Assembly: GCA_031267825.1 (NCBI GenBank)
Contig: JAIRYJ010000015.1
Coordinates: 73,487-129,517 of the forward strand
DNA: 56,031 nt
Source: Bifidobacteriaceae bacterium
GTDB lineage: Bacteria; Actinomycetota; Actinomycetes; Actinomycetales; WQXJ01
Direction: 5' to 3'
The position numbers and the translations under genes were made by a program. Under the pieces are notes generated by a model, which worked only from the letters and a program-made list of their open reading frames with translations, made no database searches and was not told where the DNA came from. The stretch's first letter is position 1; each line of letters opens with the position of its first letter. Positions 1-9,197 of this stretch are shown one piece after another.

Positions 1-1418
1 TTCCGGACGCGGCCGAGCGATTGGCGGCCATCTTTGCCACCACTGGAGGCGAACTGGCGCTGGTAGGCGGACCGGTGCGGGACATGATCTTGGGACGGCC
101 AGTAACCGATCTTGACTTCACCACCAACCTGCCACCCGGGCAGTCGGCCGAACTGCTCAGTCAATGGGCTAACAAGACATGGGATGTCGGACGGGCCTTC
201 GGCACCGTGGCCGGGCGACGCGGCGGAACCACAGCTGAGGTCACAACCTACCGAACTGAACACTACGATCCGGCTTCCCGTAAACCAGCCATCCAATATG
301 GCGACTCACTCGAAGGTGATCTGTCGCGGCGTGACTTCACCATCAACGCCATGGCTTTACTTTTGACCCCTGAACTTCGGTTCGTTGATCCCTACGGCGG
401 TCTGACGGACCTTTCTGGGCGGCTCTTACGGACACCGGCGGCAGCCACCCAATCGTTCGATGACGATCCGCTACGGATGATGCGAGCCGCCCGTTTCGCC
501 GCTCAACTTGGGTTTGAGGTTGACCCAGCGGTTCTCAAAGCGATGACAGCGATGGCTGACCGGCTAGGAATTGTCAGCCAAGAAAGAATCCAAGCCGAAC
601 TCGCCAAACTGATCTTGGCGCCCGAACCTCGGCGCGGCTTGGAGCTGCTGGTTTACAGCGGTATTGGCGATCTGATCCTGCCGGAGCTGACCGCTTTGCA
701 GCTCGCCACCGATTCGGCCCACCGCCACAAGGACGTTTATGAACACAGCTTGACTGTGCTCGAACGGGCGATCGCCCTAGAATCCGCCCCTGACGGCCCT
801 GTGCCTGGGCCTGACCTGGCGCTGCGGCTGGCGGCTCTGCTTCATGACATCGGTAAACCAGCGACCCGGCGGTTTGAGGCTGGCGGTCAGGTGACTTTTC
901 ACCATCATGAAGTGGTTGGCGCCAAGTTGGCCGCCAAACGGCTGCGGGCTTTGCGTTTCGATGCCGGCACAGTCAAAGACGTCAGCCGTTTAGTTGAGTT
1001 GCACATGCGCTTTTACGGTTACGGCGACAGCACAGTTGGTTGGTCCGATGCCGCCGTCCGTCGTTACGTGGCCGACGCCGGGCCGCTCTTGGAGCGGCTT
1101 CACCGGTTGTCGCGGGCGGATTGCACCACCCAGAACGTCCGAAGGGCGGATCGGCTGGCTTTCGCTTACGACGATCTGGAACGGCGCATCGCTGAACTGG
1201 CCGCAGCCGAGGAACTCAAAGCTATCCGGCCAGACCTGGACGGTGATCAGATCATGGCTGTTTTAGGAATTGGGCCAGGTAAAGCGGTCGGGCGGGCCTA
1301 CAAGTATTTGCTTGACCGGCGGATGGCTGATGGACCTTTAGGTGAAGCGGCCGCGACCGAGGTTTTAGTCGAATGGTGGGCAAGTCACAGCCAAGTCGAT
1401 GAGGCCGGGTCAAACTAG
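1..1418 (+). CDS. cca: CCA tRNA nucleotidyltransferase, 5'-truncated by the window
   Basis: Adds or repairs the 3'-CCA end of tRNAs in the cytoplasm. The reading frame is open from base 3 with no convincing start: the residues before the first possible TTG (base 21) already look like the family N-terminus, so the true start lies upstream. Near the N-terminus are the nucleotidyltransferase signature LVGGPVRD and the metal-binding DxD in TDLDFTT, then RRDFTINAMAL. A C-terminal HD domain carries LAALLHDIGKP. About 470 residues are visible, normal for the bacterial class II enzyme with an HD extension. It converges with the lipoprotein gene on the other strand, and the two stop codons overlap inside one palindrome. 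The assignment is secure. Only the start is missing. Confidence 0.95.
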   Translation, partial: PDAAERLAAIFATTGGELALVGGPVRDMILGRPVTDLDFTTNLPPGQSAELLSQWANKTWDVGRAFGTVAGRRGGTTAEVTTYRTEHYDPASRKPAIQYGDSLEGDLSRRDFTINAMALLLTPELRFVDPYGGLTDLSGRLLRTPAAATQSFDDDPLRMMRAARFAAQLGFEVDPAVLKAMTAMADRLGIVSQERIQAELAKLILAPEPRRGLELLVYSGIGDLILPELTALQLATDSAHRHKDVYEHSLTVLERAIALESAPDGPVPGPDLALRLAALLHDIGKPATRRFEAGGQVTFHHHEVVGAKLAAKRLRALRFDAGTVKDVSRLVELHMRFYGYGDSTVGWSDAAVRRYVADAGPLLERLHRLSRADCTTQNVRRADRLAFAYDDLERRIAELAAAEELKAIRPDLDGDQIMAVLGIGPGKAVGRAYKYLLDRRMADGPLGEAAATEVLVEWWASHSQVDEAGSN

Positions 1419-1424
1419 TTTGAC
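1409..1424. repeat. 16-bp perfect palindrome spanning two convergent stop codons
   Basis: GTCAAACTAGTTTGAC reads the same on both strands. The rightward cca gene stops at the central TAG (1416-1418), and the leftward lipoprotein gene stops at TGA (1412-1410) inside the same palindrome. It may be a short bidirectional terminator or a protein site, but there is no T-tract. Confidence 0.5.
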
Positions 1425-2873
1425 GGCGAAGACGGCGGTTTGGCCGGCCGGTACGGGGATATCGCCATCCTGGGAGGCTGAACCGCCAACCGCCACAAAT
1501 CCGTCCTTGACGGCTGTTAGCGCGGCCAGACCAGCACCACCACTGCCGCCGAGTGTTTTCTCCCAGGTGATCGAACCAGCCCGGTCTAGCCGCAGAATAA
1601 GACCATCTTGCGGCCCCAGATCAGCCCGCACTGGGCCCATCCAGCCGACCGCCACCACACCTCCGCCAGCGTCAATCGCTAGCGACCAGATCGATTCTGA
1701 AGTATTAGCTCCGCCGCTGGTTTTGGCCCAAACCACTTCGCCGTCAAGTGACAGGTTGGCCAGAACAGCGTCATAGCCGCCTTGGCTGGGCGGTAATTCG
1801 CCGCTGTCTGACAGCAGTTCTCCAGCAACTACGATGCCGTCCCGCGGGCTGACCGCCACGGTGTGGAACTGGTCGTAAAGGTCACCTCTGAAGGTTTTGA
1901 CCCATAATGGGTCGCCGTTGTGGTTGAGTCGGGCGACCAGCGCGCCACCGCTGTCGGGACTAGTTTCGGCGGAGCCGGCCACCACCAGGTTGCCTTGCCC
2001 GTCGGTCGTTATGGCCGAAAAGTAGACACCTTTAGCCACCGCGTTCTTGATCCAAATCAGTTCGCCGTCTTGGTCAAGCTTCGCCACCACAGAACCCCCA
2101 CCTGGGTTTGTTCCCAGGTCGGCATCATCTGAGTCGATAAAACCGGCCACCAGGATGGAGCCGTCTGAGCCGAGTGTGACGGCTCTGAAACCGTCAAAGT
2201 CGCTGCCACCGAAGGTCTTCACCCAGATCACTTCACCTTCCGGGCTGACCAGCAAAGCGACGGCGTCGTGGGTGCCGCGGCTGGCTGGCAGGCCGCCATC
2301 AGTTGATGTGACATCACCGACCGCCACAATGCTGCCGTCGGTTCGCACAGCCACCCCAAAAATGATGTCCTCAGATGACCCACCAAAGGTCTTGGCCCAG
2401 ATCACTTGGCCTGTCGCATCCAACCTGATCAGCAGTGCGCTACCGGAAGTCGGCAGACCAGCGAAATCTCCTTGGCGGGACCCCAAATAACCGCCTATGA
2501 CCACACCGCCAGACGGATCGGATGCCACCGCCTTGAAATCAGCCGAATCTGGCCGGCCAAGGAAGGACGTGGTCCAGCTAATCGCCAAGCTGGGATCTGG
2601 CTTGGCGCCACTACCTGGCGCCAAGCCATCCAGGTTGTCTGGTTTGTCCGGGTTGATTGGGGCGTCCCAAGGCCGGTCATTCGATCCAGGCGGATCCAGA
2701 TCTGGCAAGGCGGTGCCGGTGCCTCCTTCACCCTGACATCCCAGCAGGGACAGCGTCATCAGACCGGCTGCCACCAGCCGAGTCGGAAGATTCCTGGGCC
2801 GCCGCAGGGTGGCGGCCGGTCTGAAAACGCCGTCTTGGTTTATGGTTCCTGGGTCAACGCTCAATCTCACCAC
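1410..2873 (-). CDS. Lipoprotein with repeated beta-propeller-like blades
   Basis: Probably an exported, lipid-anchored surface protein of unknown ligand. A short basic stretch and hydrophobic core end in the lipobox LSLLGC, followed by an acidic Gly/Pro linker. The rest is six to seven blades of about 50-60 residues, each built around W-x-KTFGGS, then DG-x-I-x-VAG and a DG-x-LP loop, as in SBBP/PQQ-like propellers. The start is uncertain: no ATG precedes the signal peptide, and the available GTG (2873, 2870) or TTG (2864) codons lie just inside the 3' end of the inositol-phosphate synthase gene, which suggests translational coupling. A longer frame reaches base 2972 but would overlap that gene by more than 100 bp. 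No catalytic motif is visible. Confidence 0.75.
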   Translation of the reverse strand: MVRLSVDPGTINQDGVFRPAATLRRPRNLPTRLVAAGLMTLSLLGCQGEGGTGTALPDLDPPGSNDRPWDAPINPDKPDNLDGLAPGSGAKPDPSLAISWTTSFLGRPDSADFKAVASDPSGGVVIGGYLGSRQGDFAGLPTSGSALLIRLDATGQVIWAKTFGGSSEDIIFGVAVRTDGSIVAVGDVTSTDGGLPASRGTHDAVALLVSPEGEVIWVKTFGGSDFDGFRAVTLGSDGSILVAGFIDSDDADLGTNPGGGSVVAKLDQDGELIWIKNAVAKGVYFSAITTDGQGNLVVAGSAETSPDSGGALVARLNHNGDPLWVKTFRGDLYDQFHTVAVSPRDGIVVAGELLSDSGELPPSQGGYDAVLANLSLDGEVVWAKTSGGANTSESIWSLAIDAGGGVVAVGWMGPVRADLGPQDGLILRLDRAGSITWEKTLGGSGGAGLAALTAVKDGFVAVGGSASQDGDIPVPAGQTAVFAVKLV

Positions 2874-3933
2874 GGATGAAGCGTTCAACCAGTTCGCGGC
2901 CTTCCCGGTCCTCATGTTGAACCGGCGGAGACTTGAAGAAATAGGCCGATGGGCTAATGATCGCACCGCCAATACCGCGATCTTTGGCGATCATGGCGGC
3001 CCGCAGCGCGTCAATAATGATGCCCGCCGAGTTTGGTGAATCCCAGACTTCAAGCTTGTATTCCAGGTTCAGTGGCACCCCGCCGAAGGCCCTGCCTTCA
3101 AGACGGACAAAAGCCCATTTGCGGTCGTCAAGCCAGGCGACATAATCCGATGGGCCAATGTGGATGTCGCGTTCTGGTAATTCGTGATCCATGTTGGAGG
3201 TCACAGCTTGAGTCTTGGAGATCTTCTTCGATTCGAGCCGTTCACGTTCCAGCATGTTCTTGAAGTCCATGTTGCCGCCAACGTTGAGCTGATAAGTCCG
3301 GTCCATGATGACTCCGCGGTCCTCAAATAGCCGGGCCAAAACGCGGTGAGTGATGGTCGCGCCAACTTGGGATTTGATGTCGTCGCCGACTATCGGTAGG
3401 CCGGCCGCCTCAAACTTGGCCTGCCAAACCGGATCAGAGGCGATAAACACCGGCAACGCGTTGACGAAGGCCACACCGGCGTCAATGGCGCATTGGGCGT
3501 AGAACTTGTCGGCTTTTTCACTGCCCACCGGCAAGTAGCTGATCAGCACGTCGATTTTCTTGTCGCGTAGTTCTTGGACCACATCAACTGGCTCGGCATC
3601 TGATTCTGTGATGGTTTCGCGGTAATACTTGCCCAGTCCATCAAGTGTCACGCCGCGTTTGACTTCAACACCAAGGAAAGGCACATCGGCGATCTTGATG
3701 GTGTTGTTTTGGCTGGCGCCGATGGCTTGGGACAGGTCCAGGCCAACCTTCTTGGCGTCAACGTCAAAAGCGGTGACGAATTGAATGTCCCGGACGTGGT
3801 ACGGCCCAAACTGAACGTGCATCAAGCCTGGGACCGTGGAGTCAGCGGGCGTGTCCTTGTAAAACTCGACGCCTTGGACAAGCGATGCGGCGCAGTTGCC
3901 AACGCCCGCTATGGCTACCCGGATGGGGCTCAT
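2854..3933 (-). CDS. ino1: Myo-inositol-1-phosphate synthase (actinobacterial type)
   Basis: NAD-dependent isomerisation of glucose-6-phosphate to inositol-1-phosphate, the entry to phosphatidylinositol and, in some actinomycetes, mycothiol. The 359-residue length fits the short actinobacterial form. The N-terminus has the Rossmann loop AGVGNCAAS. The C-terminal third has the conserved block running through [15 protein letters not shown], the [12 protein letters not shown] helix and [12 protein letters not shown]. The ATG is preceded by an AGGAG-like ribosome site. It sits 18 bp downstream of the PadR gene on the same strand, so the regulator and synthase probably share a transcript. Confident. 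Confidence 0.95.
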   Translation of the reverse strand: MSPIRVAIAGVGNCAASLVQGVEFYKDTPADSTVPGLMHVQFGPYHVRDIQFVTAFDVDAKKVGLDLSQAIGASQNNTIKIADVPFLGVEVKRGVTLDGLGKYYRETITESDAEPVDVVQELRDKKIDVLISYLPVGSEKADKFYAQCAIDAGVAFVNALPVFIASDPVWQAKFEAAGLPIVGDDIKSQVGATITHRVLARLFEDRGVIMDRTYQLNVGGNMDFKNMLERERLESKKISKTQAVTSNMDHELPERDIHIGPSDYVAWLDDRKWAFVRLEGRAFGGVPLNLEYKLEVWDSPNSAGIIIDALRAAMIAKDRGIGGAIISPSAYFFKSPPVQHEDREGRELVERFIRGEIER

Positions 3934-3951
3934 TTGTTGTGCTCCTTGGTG

Positions 3952-4599
3952 TTATTTGGTGGTGTTCGGCAGCGGCTGAGCTGGGGTGACTAAGCCGATC
4001 CGACTGGATAAGTGCTCACTTGGTGGCGCTAACGCCAGCCGGGCGCTCCCCGTGCGCCGGTGTGCGGCCCGTTCTGACTCAATCAGGCCTTCAAGCCAGT
4101 GAACTTCACGTTCCACCTGTTCAAGGGTGTGGCGTTGGAGTTCCTGGGTGTATGTGTCGGCCGGTCCGCCCCGCCTAATGGCGCCGTTGATGGCGTCGAG
4201 GCGTTCAGCCATGCGGGCCCGGCGTCCTTCGAGGATGTGCAGGCGGGTGTCAGCATCGGTCTGGGCGAACAGCGCGAAGCGGACGTCAAAGTTCTCATCT
4301 TCCCAAGTGGCGGGCCCAGCTTGACCGAGCAGCGCCTCAAGATGAGCCGTACCAGATTCGGTTAGACGGTAAACGATCCGCGCCCGGCGCGATGTGCCCG
4401 GCGTGTCAGTTTCCTCTGAAGAGGCGATTAGGCGCTGATCAGCCAGGTTCTTGAGGCACGGGTACAAACTGCCGTAGGAGAAGGGACGCAGCATGCCGAG
4501 CATTTCGTTGAGGCGTTTACGCAGTTGGTAGCCGTGCATCGGAGCGGAGTGGAGCAGGCCTAGGACAGCCAGCTCCAATACGCTGGATCGATTACGCAC
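3952..4599 (-). CDS. PadR-family transcriptional regulator
   Basis: DNA-binding repressor, probably of the regulator/inositol-synthase unit. Residues 1-80 form the PadR winged helix: LELAVLGLLHSAPMHGYQLRKRL, followed by the YGSLYPCLKNL recognition region. The rest (about 100-190) is helical, as in the PadR C-terminal dimerisation domain. The start is GTG with GGGGAG 6 nt upstream. PadR genes commonly sit beside inositol-phosphate synthase in actinomycetes, and here the palindrome at 4649-4667 lies about 50 bp upstream of the start, where an autoregulatory operator would be. The ligand is unknown. Confidence 0.9.
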   Translation of the reverse strand: MRNRSSVLELAVLGLLHSAPMHGYQLRKRLNEMLGMLRPFSYGSLYPCLKNLADQRLIASSEETDTPGTSRRARIVYRLTESGTAHLEALLGQAGPATWEDENFDVRFALFAQTDADTRLHILEGRRARMAERLDAINGAIRRGGPADTYTQELQRHTLEQVEREVHWLEGLIESERAAHRRTGSARLALAPPSEHLSSRIGLVTPAQPLPNTTK

Positions 4600-4648
4600 G
4601 TGCTACTCCCCGCTCAAGTTGTAACGAATTAGCATCAAACTTTTTGAG

Positions 4649-4667
4649 ATGCATCGATACGATACAT
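4649..4667. promoter_or_regulatory. Candidate PadR operator
   Basis: Imperfect inverted repeat ATGCATCG-ATA-CGATACAT (8-bp arms, one mismatch), about 50 bp upstream of the PadR start and 145 bp upstream of the divergent DUF5926 gene. PadR regulators bind such AT-containing palindromes. That this is the PadR site is inferred from position. Confidence 0.5.
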
Positions 4668-4812
4668 CCATTAGGCCTGTCGTGTCGATCGGTCAGCTTG
4701 ATCTATCTCAATCAACTTCACCCAGTCGGCTTGGCCCGCCAGGACTTGTTCCAGGCCGGTTAGGTCGCGCCACCGGGTGCCAACCAAGCGAAGGACAGTT
4801 AGTCTCTAGGGC

Positions 4813-5646
4813 ATGGCAAAGCATCAACCCGCCTTTGTGGCCCGCCCGCTGGCCGACCTGACACTAGAAGCTGACCTTGTTGCGATGCGTGAAATACTTC
4901 CTGCGGCCAGGGCCGTCGCTGGACTGTCGGGGGGCGGCATCGTCCAATTTGTCACCCTACTACCTGAGCTGGCCCGCGCCTGGCGGAAGACGGACGGCCT
5001 GCCGGTGGTCGCTCTGCAACCACCCCAAGGCTCAGATGATGTCTCACGTGACCTCGGCAACGCCCTAACGGCCGCCATGCGGGCCGCCCCTGGTCAAATG
5101 GCCAGCCCGCCGCCGCTGGGAGCCGACGGCCCGCGCCTGCAAGACCTGCTGACACCTAACCCGCCAACCACCGGACCTGAGGCACCAAGTTTCGAGTTGC
5201 TTGACTCGTTTGACTATTGGACTGAGCTAGACCCTGAGGACGAACCCCTGGCTGAGGCGGCCAAGAACGCCAGCGCCGATCTGGTCCCAACTTTGGCGGT
5301 GCCAGGACTGGAACGGGCCTACTGGACCAAGTTCGGCGAACGCGAATACTTGCGCTGGTCGCTCGGAGTTGAAGAGGAGGCTCTGCTTGACGCCCTGGCC
5401 CGCCTGCAAGCCGAAAGGCAAGCCGGGGTCATACCAGGCGCTAAATACCTTGGCGCCTTTAGGGCGCTCGGCCTGGTCATTCCAGTGTGGGACTTACCCG
5501 CCGGGACCGGCGCGGAGGATCTGAGCGAACCAGCGGCGGCCTTCCGCGACAAGCTTGAAACCGCCCTGGCTGACACCAGCCCGCTCGACGCCAACCAACG
5601 CCGGGCCCGCCACGGGCTTGTCGCCCGGTCACTGACCTTGCGCTGA
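4813..5646 (+). CDS. DUF5926 family protein
   Basis: An actinobacteria-specific protein of unknown function, about 280 residues and probably cytoplasmic (no signal peptide or membrane segment). The N-terminus AKHQPAFVARPLADL followed by the MREILPAARA region matches the family opening as I recall it. Members are often mislabelled topoisomerase II, but no topoisomerase motif is present. A second conserved-looking block surrounds WTKFGEREYLRWSLGVEE. The ATG follows a weak purine stretch. The downstream neighbour on the same strand is a GT2 glycosyltransferase, 33 bp away, so the two are probably cotranscribed. Confidence 0.75.
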   Translation: MAKHQPAFVARPLADLTLEADLVAMREILPAARAVAGLSGGGIVQFVTLLPELARAWRKTDGLPVVALQPPQGSDDVSRDLGNALTAAMRAAPGQMASPPPLGADGPRLQDLLTPNPPTTGPEAPSFELLDSFDYWTELDPEDEPLAEAAKNASADLVPTLAVPGLERAYWTKFGEREYLRWSLGVEEEALLDALARLQAERQAGVIPGAKYLGAFRALGLVIPVWDLPAGTGAEDLSEPAAAFRDKLETALADTSPLDANQRRARHGLVARSLTLR

Positions 5647-5679
5647 CCTTCCACCGCAGTATCACTACCGTGGTGCGAA

Positions 5680-6528
5680 GTGCCGCCCGATCCAAGAAGT
5701 TCTAAAGTATTGCCCGTGAAAGGCAAAGATCGCGTCGGCAACCCGGTACTCCCCGAACAACGTGTCGCCGTCGTCATCCCGGCTAAGAATGAATCCGGCC
5801 GGATCGCCGCGACAGTCACCAGCGCTAAGACAATTCCGCTGGTAGACCTGGTGTTAGTGGTAGATGACGGATCACAGGACCAGACCAGAGCTAAAGCCCA
5901 GGCGGCCGGTGCGGTAGTGGTACGCCACTCCCATAACCGGGGCAAAGCTGAAGCCATGGAAACAGGCGCCGCCATAGTCGCGATGCGCGACGCGGCGGGC
6001 ACACCAGACCGCCTCTTGCTGTTCCTTGACGCGGACCTAGGCGAAACCGCCGCCAAAGCGGCGCGGCTGATCATGCCAGTCGCCACCGGGCAAGTTGATT
6101 TCACCGTCGGTGTGCTACCACCACAGGTCGGCGCGGCCGGATTCGGAGCGGTGGTGCGCTTAGCCCGCAAAGCCATCGCCCGCGCCACCGGGTTCACGCC
6201 CCGGGCGCCATTATCTGGCCAGCGCTGCCTGACCCGCGAAGCCTATGAAGCCGCCACACCCTTAGCCCACGGCTGGGGTGTTGAGACGGCCATGACAATT
6301 GACTTGCTGCGCCAAGGGTTCGCCATCAAAGAAGTTGATTGCGAACTTCGGCACCGGCCATCTGGCAAGTCAGTTCGGGGAGCGGCCCACCGCTTAGCGC
6401 AATACCGTGATGTCAGCTTGGCCTTAGCGGCCCGGGCGGTGCGGATCGGTTCAGGCAGCGCCTGGCGCCGGTTGATCGGTTTGGCCCGCCACGGCAGACC
6501 GCCGCGCCGCCCAAGTCAACTCGCCTAG
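5680..6528 (+). CDS. Glycosyltransferase family 2
   Basis: Transfers a sugar from a nucleotide donor, acceptor unknown. The GT-A fold is shown by VAVVIPAKNESGRI, LVLVVDDGSQDQT and the metal-binding LLFLDADLGE, in family order over residues 28-130. There is no membrane segment, so it is cytoplasmic or peripheral. It resembles glucosyl-3-phosphoglycerate-synthase-type and dolichyl-phosphate-type GT2 enzymes, and substrate cannot be chosen from sequence. The start is uncertain: GTG 5680, TTG 5713 or GTG 5719 are all possible, and the homologous region begins near residue 25. Its 3' end overlaps the convergent membrane-protein gene by 78 bp. Confidence 0.85.
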   Translation: MPPDPRSSKVLPVKGKDRVGNPVLPEQRVAVVIPAKNESGRIAATVTSAKTIPLVDLVLVVDDGSQDQTRAKAQAAGAVVVRHSHNRGKAEAMETGAAIVAMRDAAGTPDRLLLFLDADLGETAAKAARLIMPVATGQVDFTVGVLPPQVGAAGFGAVVRLARKAIARATGFTPRAPLSGQRCLTREAYEAATPLAHGWGVETAMTIDLLRQGFAIKEVDCELRHRPSGKSVRGAAHRLAQYRDVSLALAARAVRIGSGSAWRRLIGLARHGRPPRRPSQLA

Positions 6529-8694
6529 TGGTCCCGCCATCAGCGGGCCCGCCAAACTGAGACCGGTTATCGCGACAACCAGGCCAGAATCGTTTATCGC
6601 CGAGCCGAGGGCCAACCCAGTCACCAGGGCGGCGATCAGGGGACGGAGTAACGGCCAATCACGCCAGGCCGGACTGTCCAGTCCGTCCAGCCAGCCACGG
6701 CGGCGCAGCCGCAGCGCCACCAGCCAGCCAGCCACCAGAGCCAAGCCTGGGCCAATCGATAAGCGCAGCGCCATGTCCGCTTTGCGCAGCACAACCGGCC
6801 AGGCGCCACCATTGATGACCAGATCGGCGAAGCCTCCCAGATGTGTCCAGTTTTCCGGACCGCGTGAATAATCCCAGGCCAGCGCCGCCAAAGCGGCGGC
6901 CAGGCCGCCTGCTACGACCAACCCCACCAGCCGCCAGTTGAACCGCCAGTCGGCCGCCAGTAAGGCCAACACCAGGAAGGCGACGCCGACTGTGACGGCT
7001 CCGCCGAAGTCCGCCCCAATTGATGGCAGTCCAATGGCGGCCACCATGCCGCAGCCGACCAAGCCCAAGAAGGCTAGTTCGGCCCGGCGCCAGCCACGGG
7101 CCACCAGTCCGCTGGCCGCCAGTGCCGCCGCCAGCAGCGCCCCAACTAGGACGATGGCGAACACCGTGTTGGGATAGCCCGTAAAACGGGCGCCCAGCAG
7201 AGTTGGGTAGCCCAGCGGCGCGTCTTGCACGATCCTTCCGTCAAATATGGGATCAGCCAGCAGGATCAGGCAGGCGAACAGCCCGGCCAAGCCGGCTGGA
7301 GCTAGCGGGGCACGCAGCACCGGCCAGTTCAAGTTGACACATAGGGCACGCACCAGCAGGCCGATGCCGCCCGCGATGGCCACGCTCAAAGCCAGCCAAG
7401 TGCCAAGCGGCCAGGCGGACCTCCACCACGGTAGAAGGTTGGCGGCGAAACCCGCTGCCGGGAAGATTCCGGCGGTCAATGCCACAAGGCAGATGATCCT
7501 CAGCCGGGCCGGCTGGCCGGGTCGGCTGATTCCGGCCAGCAACGCGGCCGCCACGGCGGCCAGGGCGATCACCATTGAAGCAGCCCAGGCGAACTGGCTG
7601 GAGGAGCGCTGCACCTGGGCGTGATGACTGGCGTCACGCAGGCTGGCCGTCACCTCAGCCACGTCCAGGCCGTCCCCAGCCAGATGCCACGGATCAGGCA
7701 CAACACCCGCGCCGCCGGGCAGACCTGACTCGAACACAGCGGTCAGGTCCCAACTGGAAACCAGGCCATCAGTTTGGGTGGTGGCTGATCGGATCAAATC
7801 AATTCGCCGCGGTGATGGTTCCGGGTTGGCCCCCCAACGTAGCGTCACACCCCAGGCCGGTTCGGGGGCGGACAGGGTTGCCAGGATGATGACTGGCACG
7901 CCGCCGCGCTGGGCTGAATCATCCAGCAAGGCCCGCCAGATCGCCGCCAGACGAGCGTCAAGCTGGGCTGGGCTGAGCGTCGGCGAAATTGTTCCAGCGT
8001 CCACCACAACGCCGTCCAAGCCACTTGAGACCGCTGTGGCTACAGCCTCACCCCAGGCCTCCGGTGCCCGCGGCGCGGGCTGGTAGGGCACCGCGAAAGA
8101 GCCATCAGATCGCGCCAGGGCCAGGGCCGCACCTGGCCCGATGGCGCCGATCGCTGGGCCTGCGGCGACCTTTTCTGGGCTGGCGTCAGTTCTATCTGGC
8201 CCGTCGGCCTGGGCCTGACGAAGCCAAGCGGCCAGCGAACCAAGCGGAACTTGGCGGCCGACGGCGGCGGCCGTCAACTGATCCCAATCCGGAATCATCT
8301 GGCCGGTTGGTTCAACCAGGCCAGCACAGGATGCCGGGTCAACCGTCTTCATGTCGCTCATCGCCCCGCCGGCCACCTCACCAGCGGCCTGGCCCGCCCC
8401 CAAAGCCAGCCAGCCTTCAGCCGGGCATGAGCCGACCCGGGCCGAACGGGTGATCGTACCAGCCACATCGGCGCCCTGAGACATCGCCCGCCACAACGCC
8501 GGAGTCTCCTGCTCGGAGACATCATCCCAGGTCAGGCCGCTAACGCCGATCAGTATCAGCGGTGGACCAGCCATCGCTTCGGCCTCGGCCGGGCTGGCCG
8601 CCGCCACGGCCATCAAACCAGCCAGGCCAAGCCCGCCAGCTAGGCGCCAAACCGCTGATCGGCAGCCAACAACTCGCGAACCCTGGGCTGTCAT
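6451..8694 (-). CDS. Polytopic membrane protein with secreted phosphatase-like ectodomain
   Basis: Predicted 747-residue envelope protein. I choose the ATG at 8694 because GGAAAG lies 5 nt upstream and the N-terminus is then a clean signal sequence ending in Ala-rich residues (SPAEAEA). An upstream GTG at 8805 is in frame but gives no better leader. Residues about 40-360 form a soluble extracellular domain opening PPLILIGVSGLTWDDV, reminiscent of alkaline-phosphatase/sulfatase-fold proteins (an Asp after a short strand, PALWRAM, a DGVVVDAGT segment), but the full metal-ligand set is not evident. Roughly ten to eleven hydrophobic helices follow. Similar proteins sit beside DUF5926/GT2 in actinomycetes, which suggests an envelope-glycan role (inference). 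Confidence 0.7.
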   Translation of the reverse strand: MTAQGSRVVGCRSAVWRLAGGLGLAGLMAVAAASPAEAEAMAGPPLILIGVSGLTWDDVSEQETPALWRAMSQGADVAGTITRSARVGSCPAEGWLALGAGQAAGEVAGGAMSDMKTVDPASCAGLVEPTGQMIPDWDQLTAAAVGRQVPLGSLAAWLRQAQADGPDRTDASPEKVAAGPAIGAIGPGAALALARSDGSFAVPYQPAPRAPEAWGEAVATAVSSGLDGVVVDAGTISPTLSPAQLDARLAAIWRALLDDSAQRGGVPVIILATLSAPEPAWGVTLRWGANPEPSPRRIDLIRSATTQTDGLVSSWDLTAVFESGLPGGAGVVPDPWHLAGDGLDVAEVTASLRDASHHAQVQRSSSQFAWAASMVIALAAVAAALLAGISRPGQPARLRIICLVALTAGIFPAAGFAANLLPWWRSAWPLGTWLALSVAIAGGIGLLVRALCVNLNWPVLRAPLAPAGLAGLFACLILLADPIFDGRIVQDAPLGYPTLLGARFTGYPNTVFAIVLVGALLAAALAASGLVARGWRRAELAFLGLVGCGMVAAIGLPSIGADFGGAVTVGVAFLVLALLAADWRFNWRLVGLVVAGGLAAALAALAWDYSRGPENWTHLGGFADLVINGGAWPVVLRKADMALRLSIGPGLALVAGWLVALRLRRRGWLDGLDSPAWRDWPLLRPLIAALVTGLALGSAINDSGLVVAITGLSLAGPLMAGPLGELTWAARRSAVAGQTDQPAPGAA

Positions 8695-9197
8695 GCTTTC
8701 CAGACTAATCGGCTGGCCCGTCCAGGCGGGTCCGCCGCCTCTTATGAGCCCACGGACCGGGCTTCTGGGCGGACCCGTTCCGGCGGGCTCGGTTATCTGT
8801 GTCACCGCTGGGCGTCCTGCTCGCCCGCTCCAACCAGCCAGCCAGTAAACCAGCAGGTCAGCCGATTACCACAGATTCTCCCAGCATCAGTCAGCCCACT
8901 TTCCAATACGGAAACCGGTCAAAGTCACCCGTTTTGGCCAACTTTGACCGATTACTGGAAATGGCAAGCTGTCTTGGCCCCACCCCAGCATTGTGCTTTG
9001 GCCCCACCCTTGTGGGTGATGCCGCCCCCCTAGGGGCTGGGTGGTAGTGGCCTCCCTTCTTGGTCCGTCTCGGCATGGACAACCCCTTGGCGGGCCGATC
9101 GCCTGGCCCGGTACTAGGCTTAGCCGAGTCATTCCTGTCCGCCTTGGGCCAGATCAGAGCCAAGCCACGGCCAGCCGAGACAATTCCTGGAGCCGCC
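8695..9197. other. Divergent intergenic region
   Basis: 503 bp between the membrane-protein gene and pheA. It should hold both promoters, but I see no convincing -35/-10 pair. The notable structure is the palindromic repeat at 8903-8958. Around 8970-9060 the sequence is rich in short CCCCACC/GGGGTGG-type repeats. Confidence 0.5.
8903..8958 (+). repeat. Dispersed palindromic repeat A, copy 1
   Basis: Stem CGGTCAAAGT (8916-8925) and ACTTTGACCG (8941-8950) pair perfectly. The 56-bp element, flanks included, matches the reverse complement of 29358-29413 at about 46 of 56 positions by eye. The arms differ between copies by a compensatory A-to-T / T-to-A change, so pairing is kept. Confidence 0.65.

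Noticed and set aside
2873..2972. Longer N-terminus for the propeller lipoprotein
   Set aside because: Would overlap ino1 by over 100 bp and place about 75 residues before the signal peptide.
5319..6197. Long minus-strand open frame (292 codons) across DUF5926 and GT2
   Set aside because: Shadow of two well-supported plus-strand genes; composition Arg/Ser-rich and no family motif.
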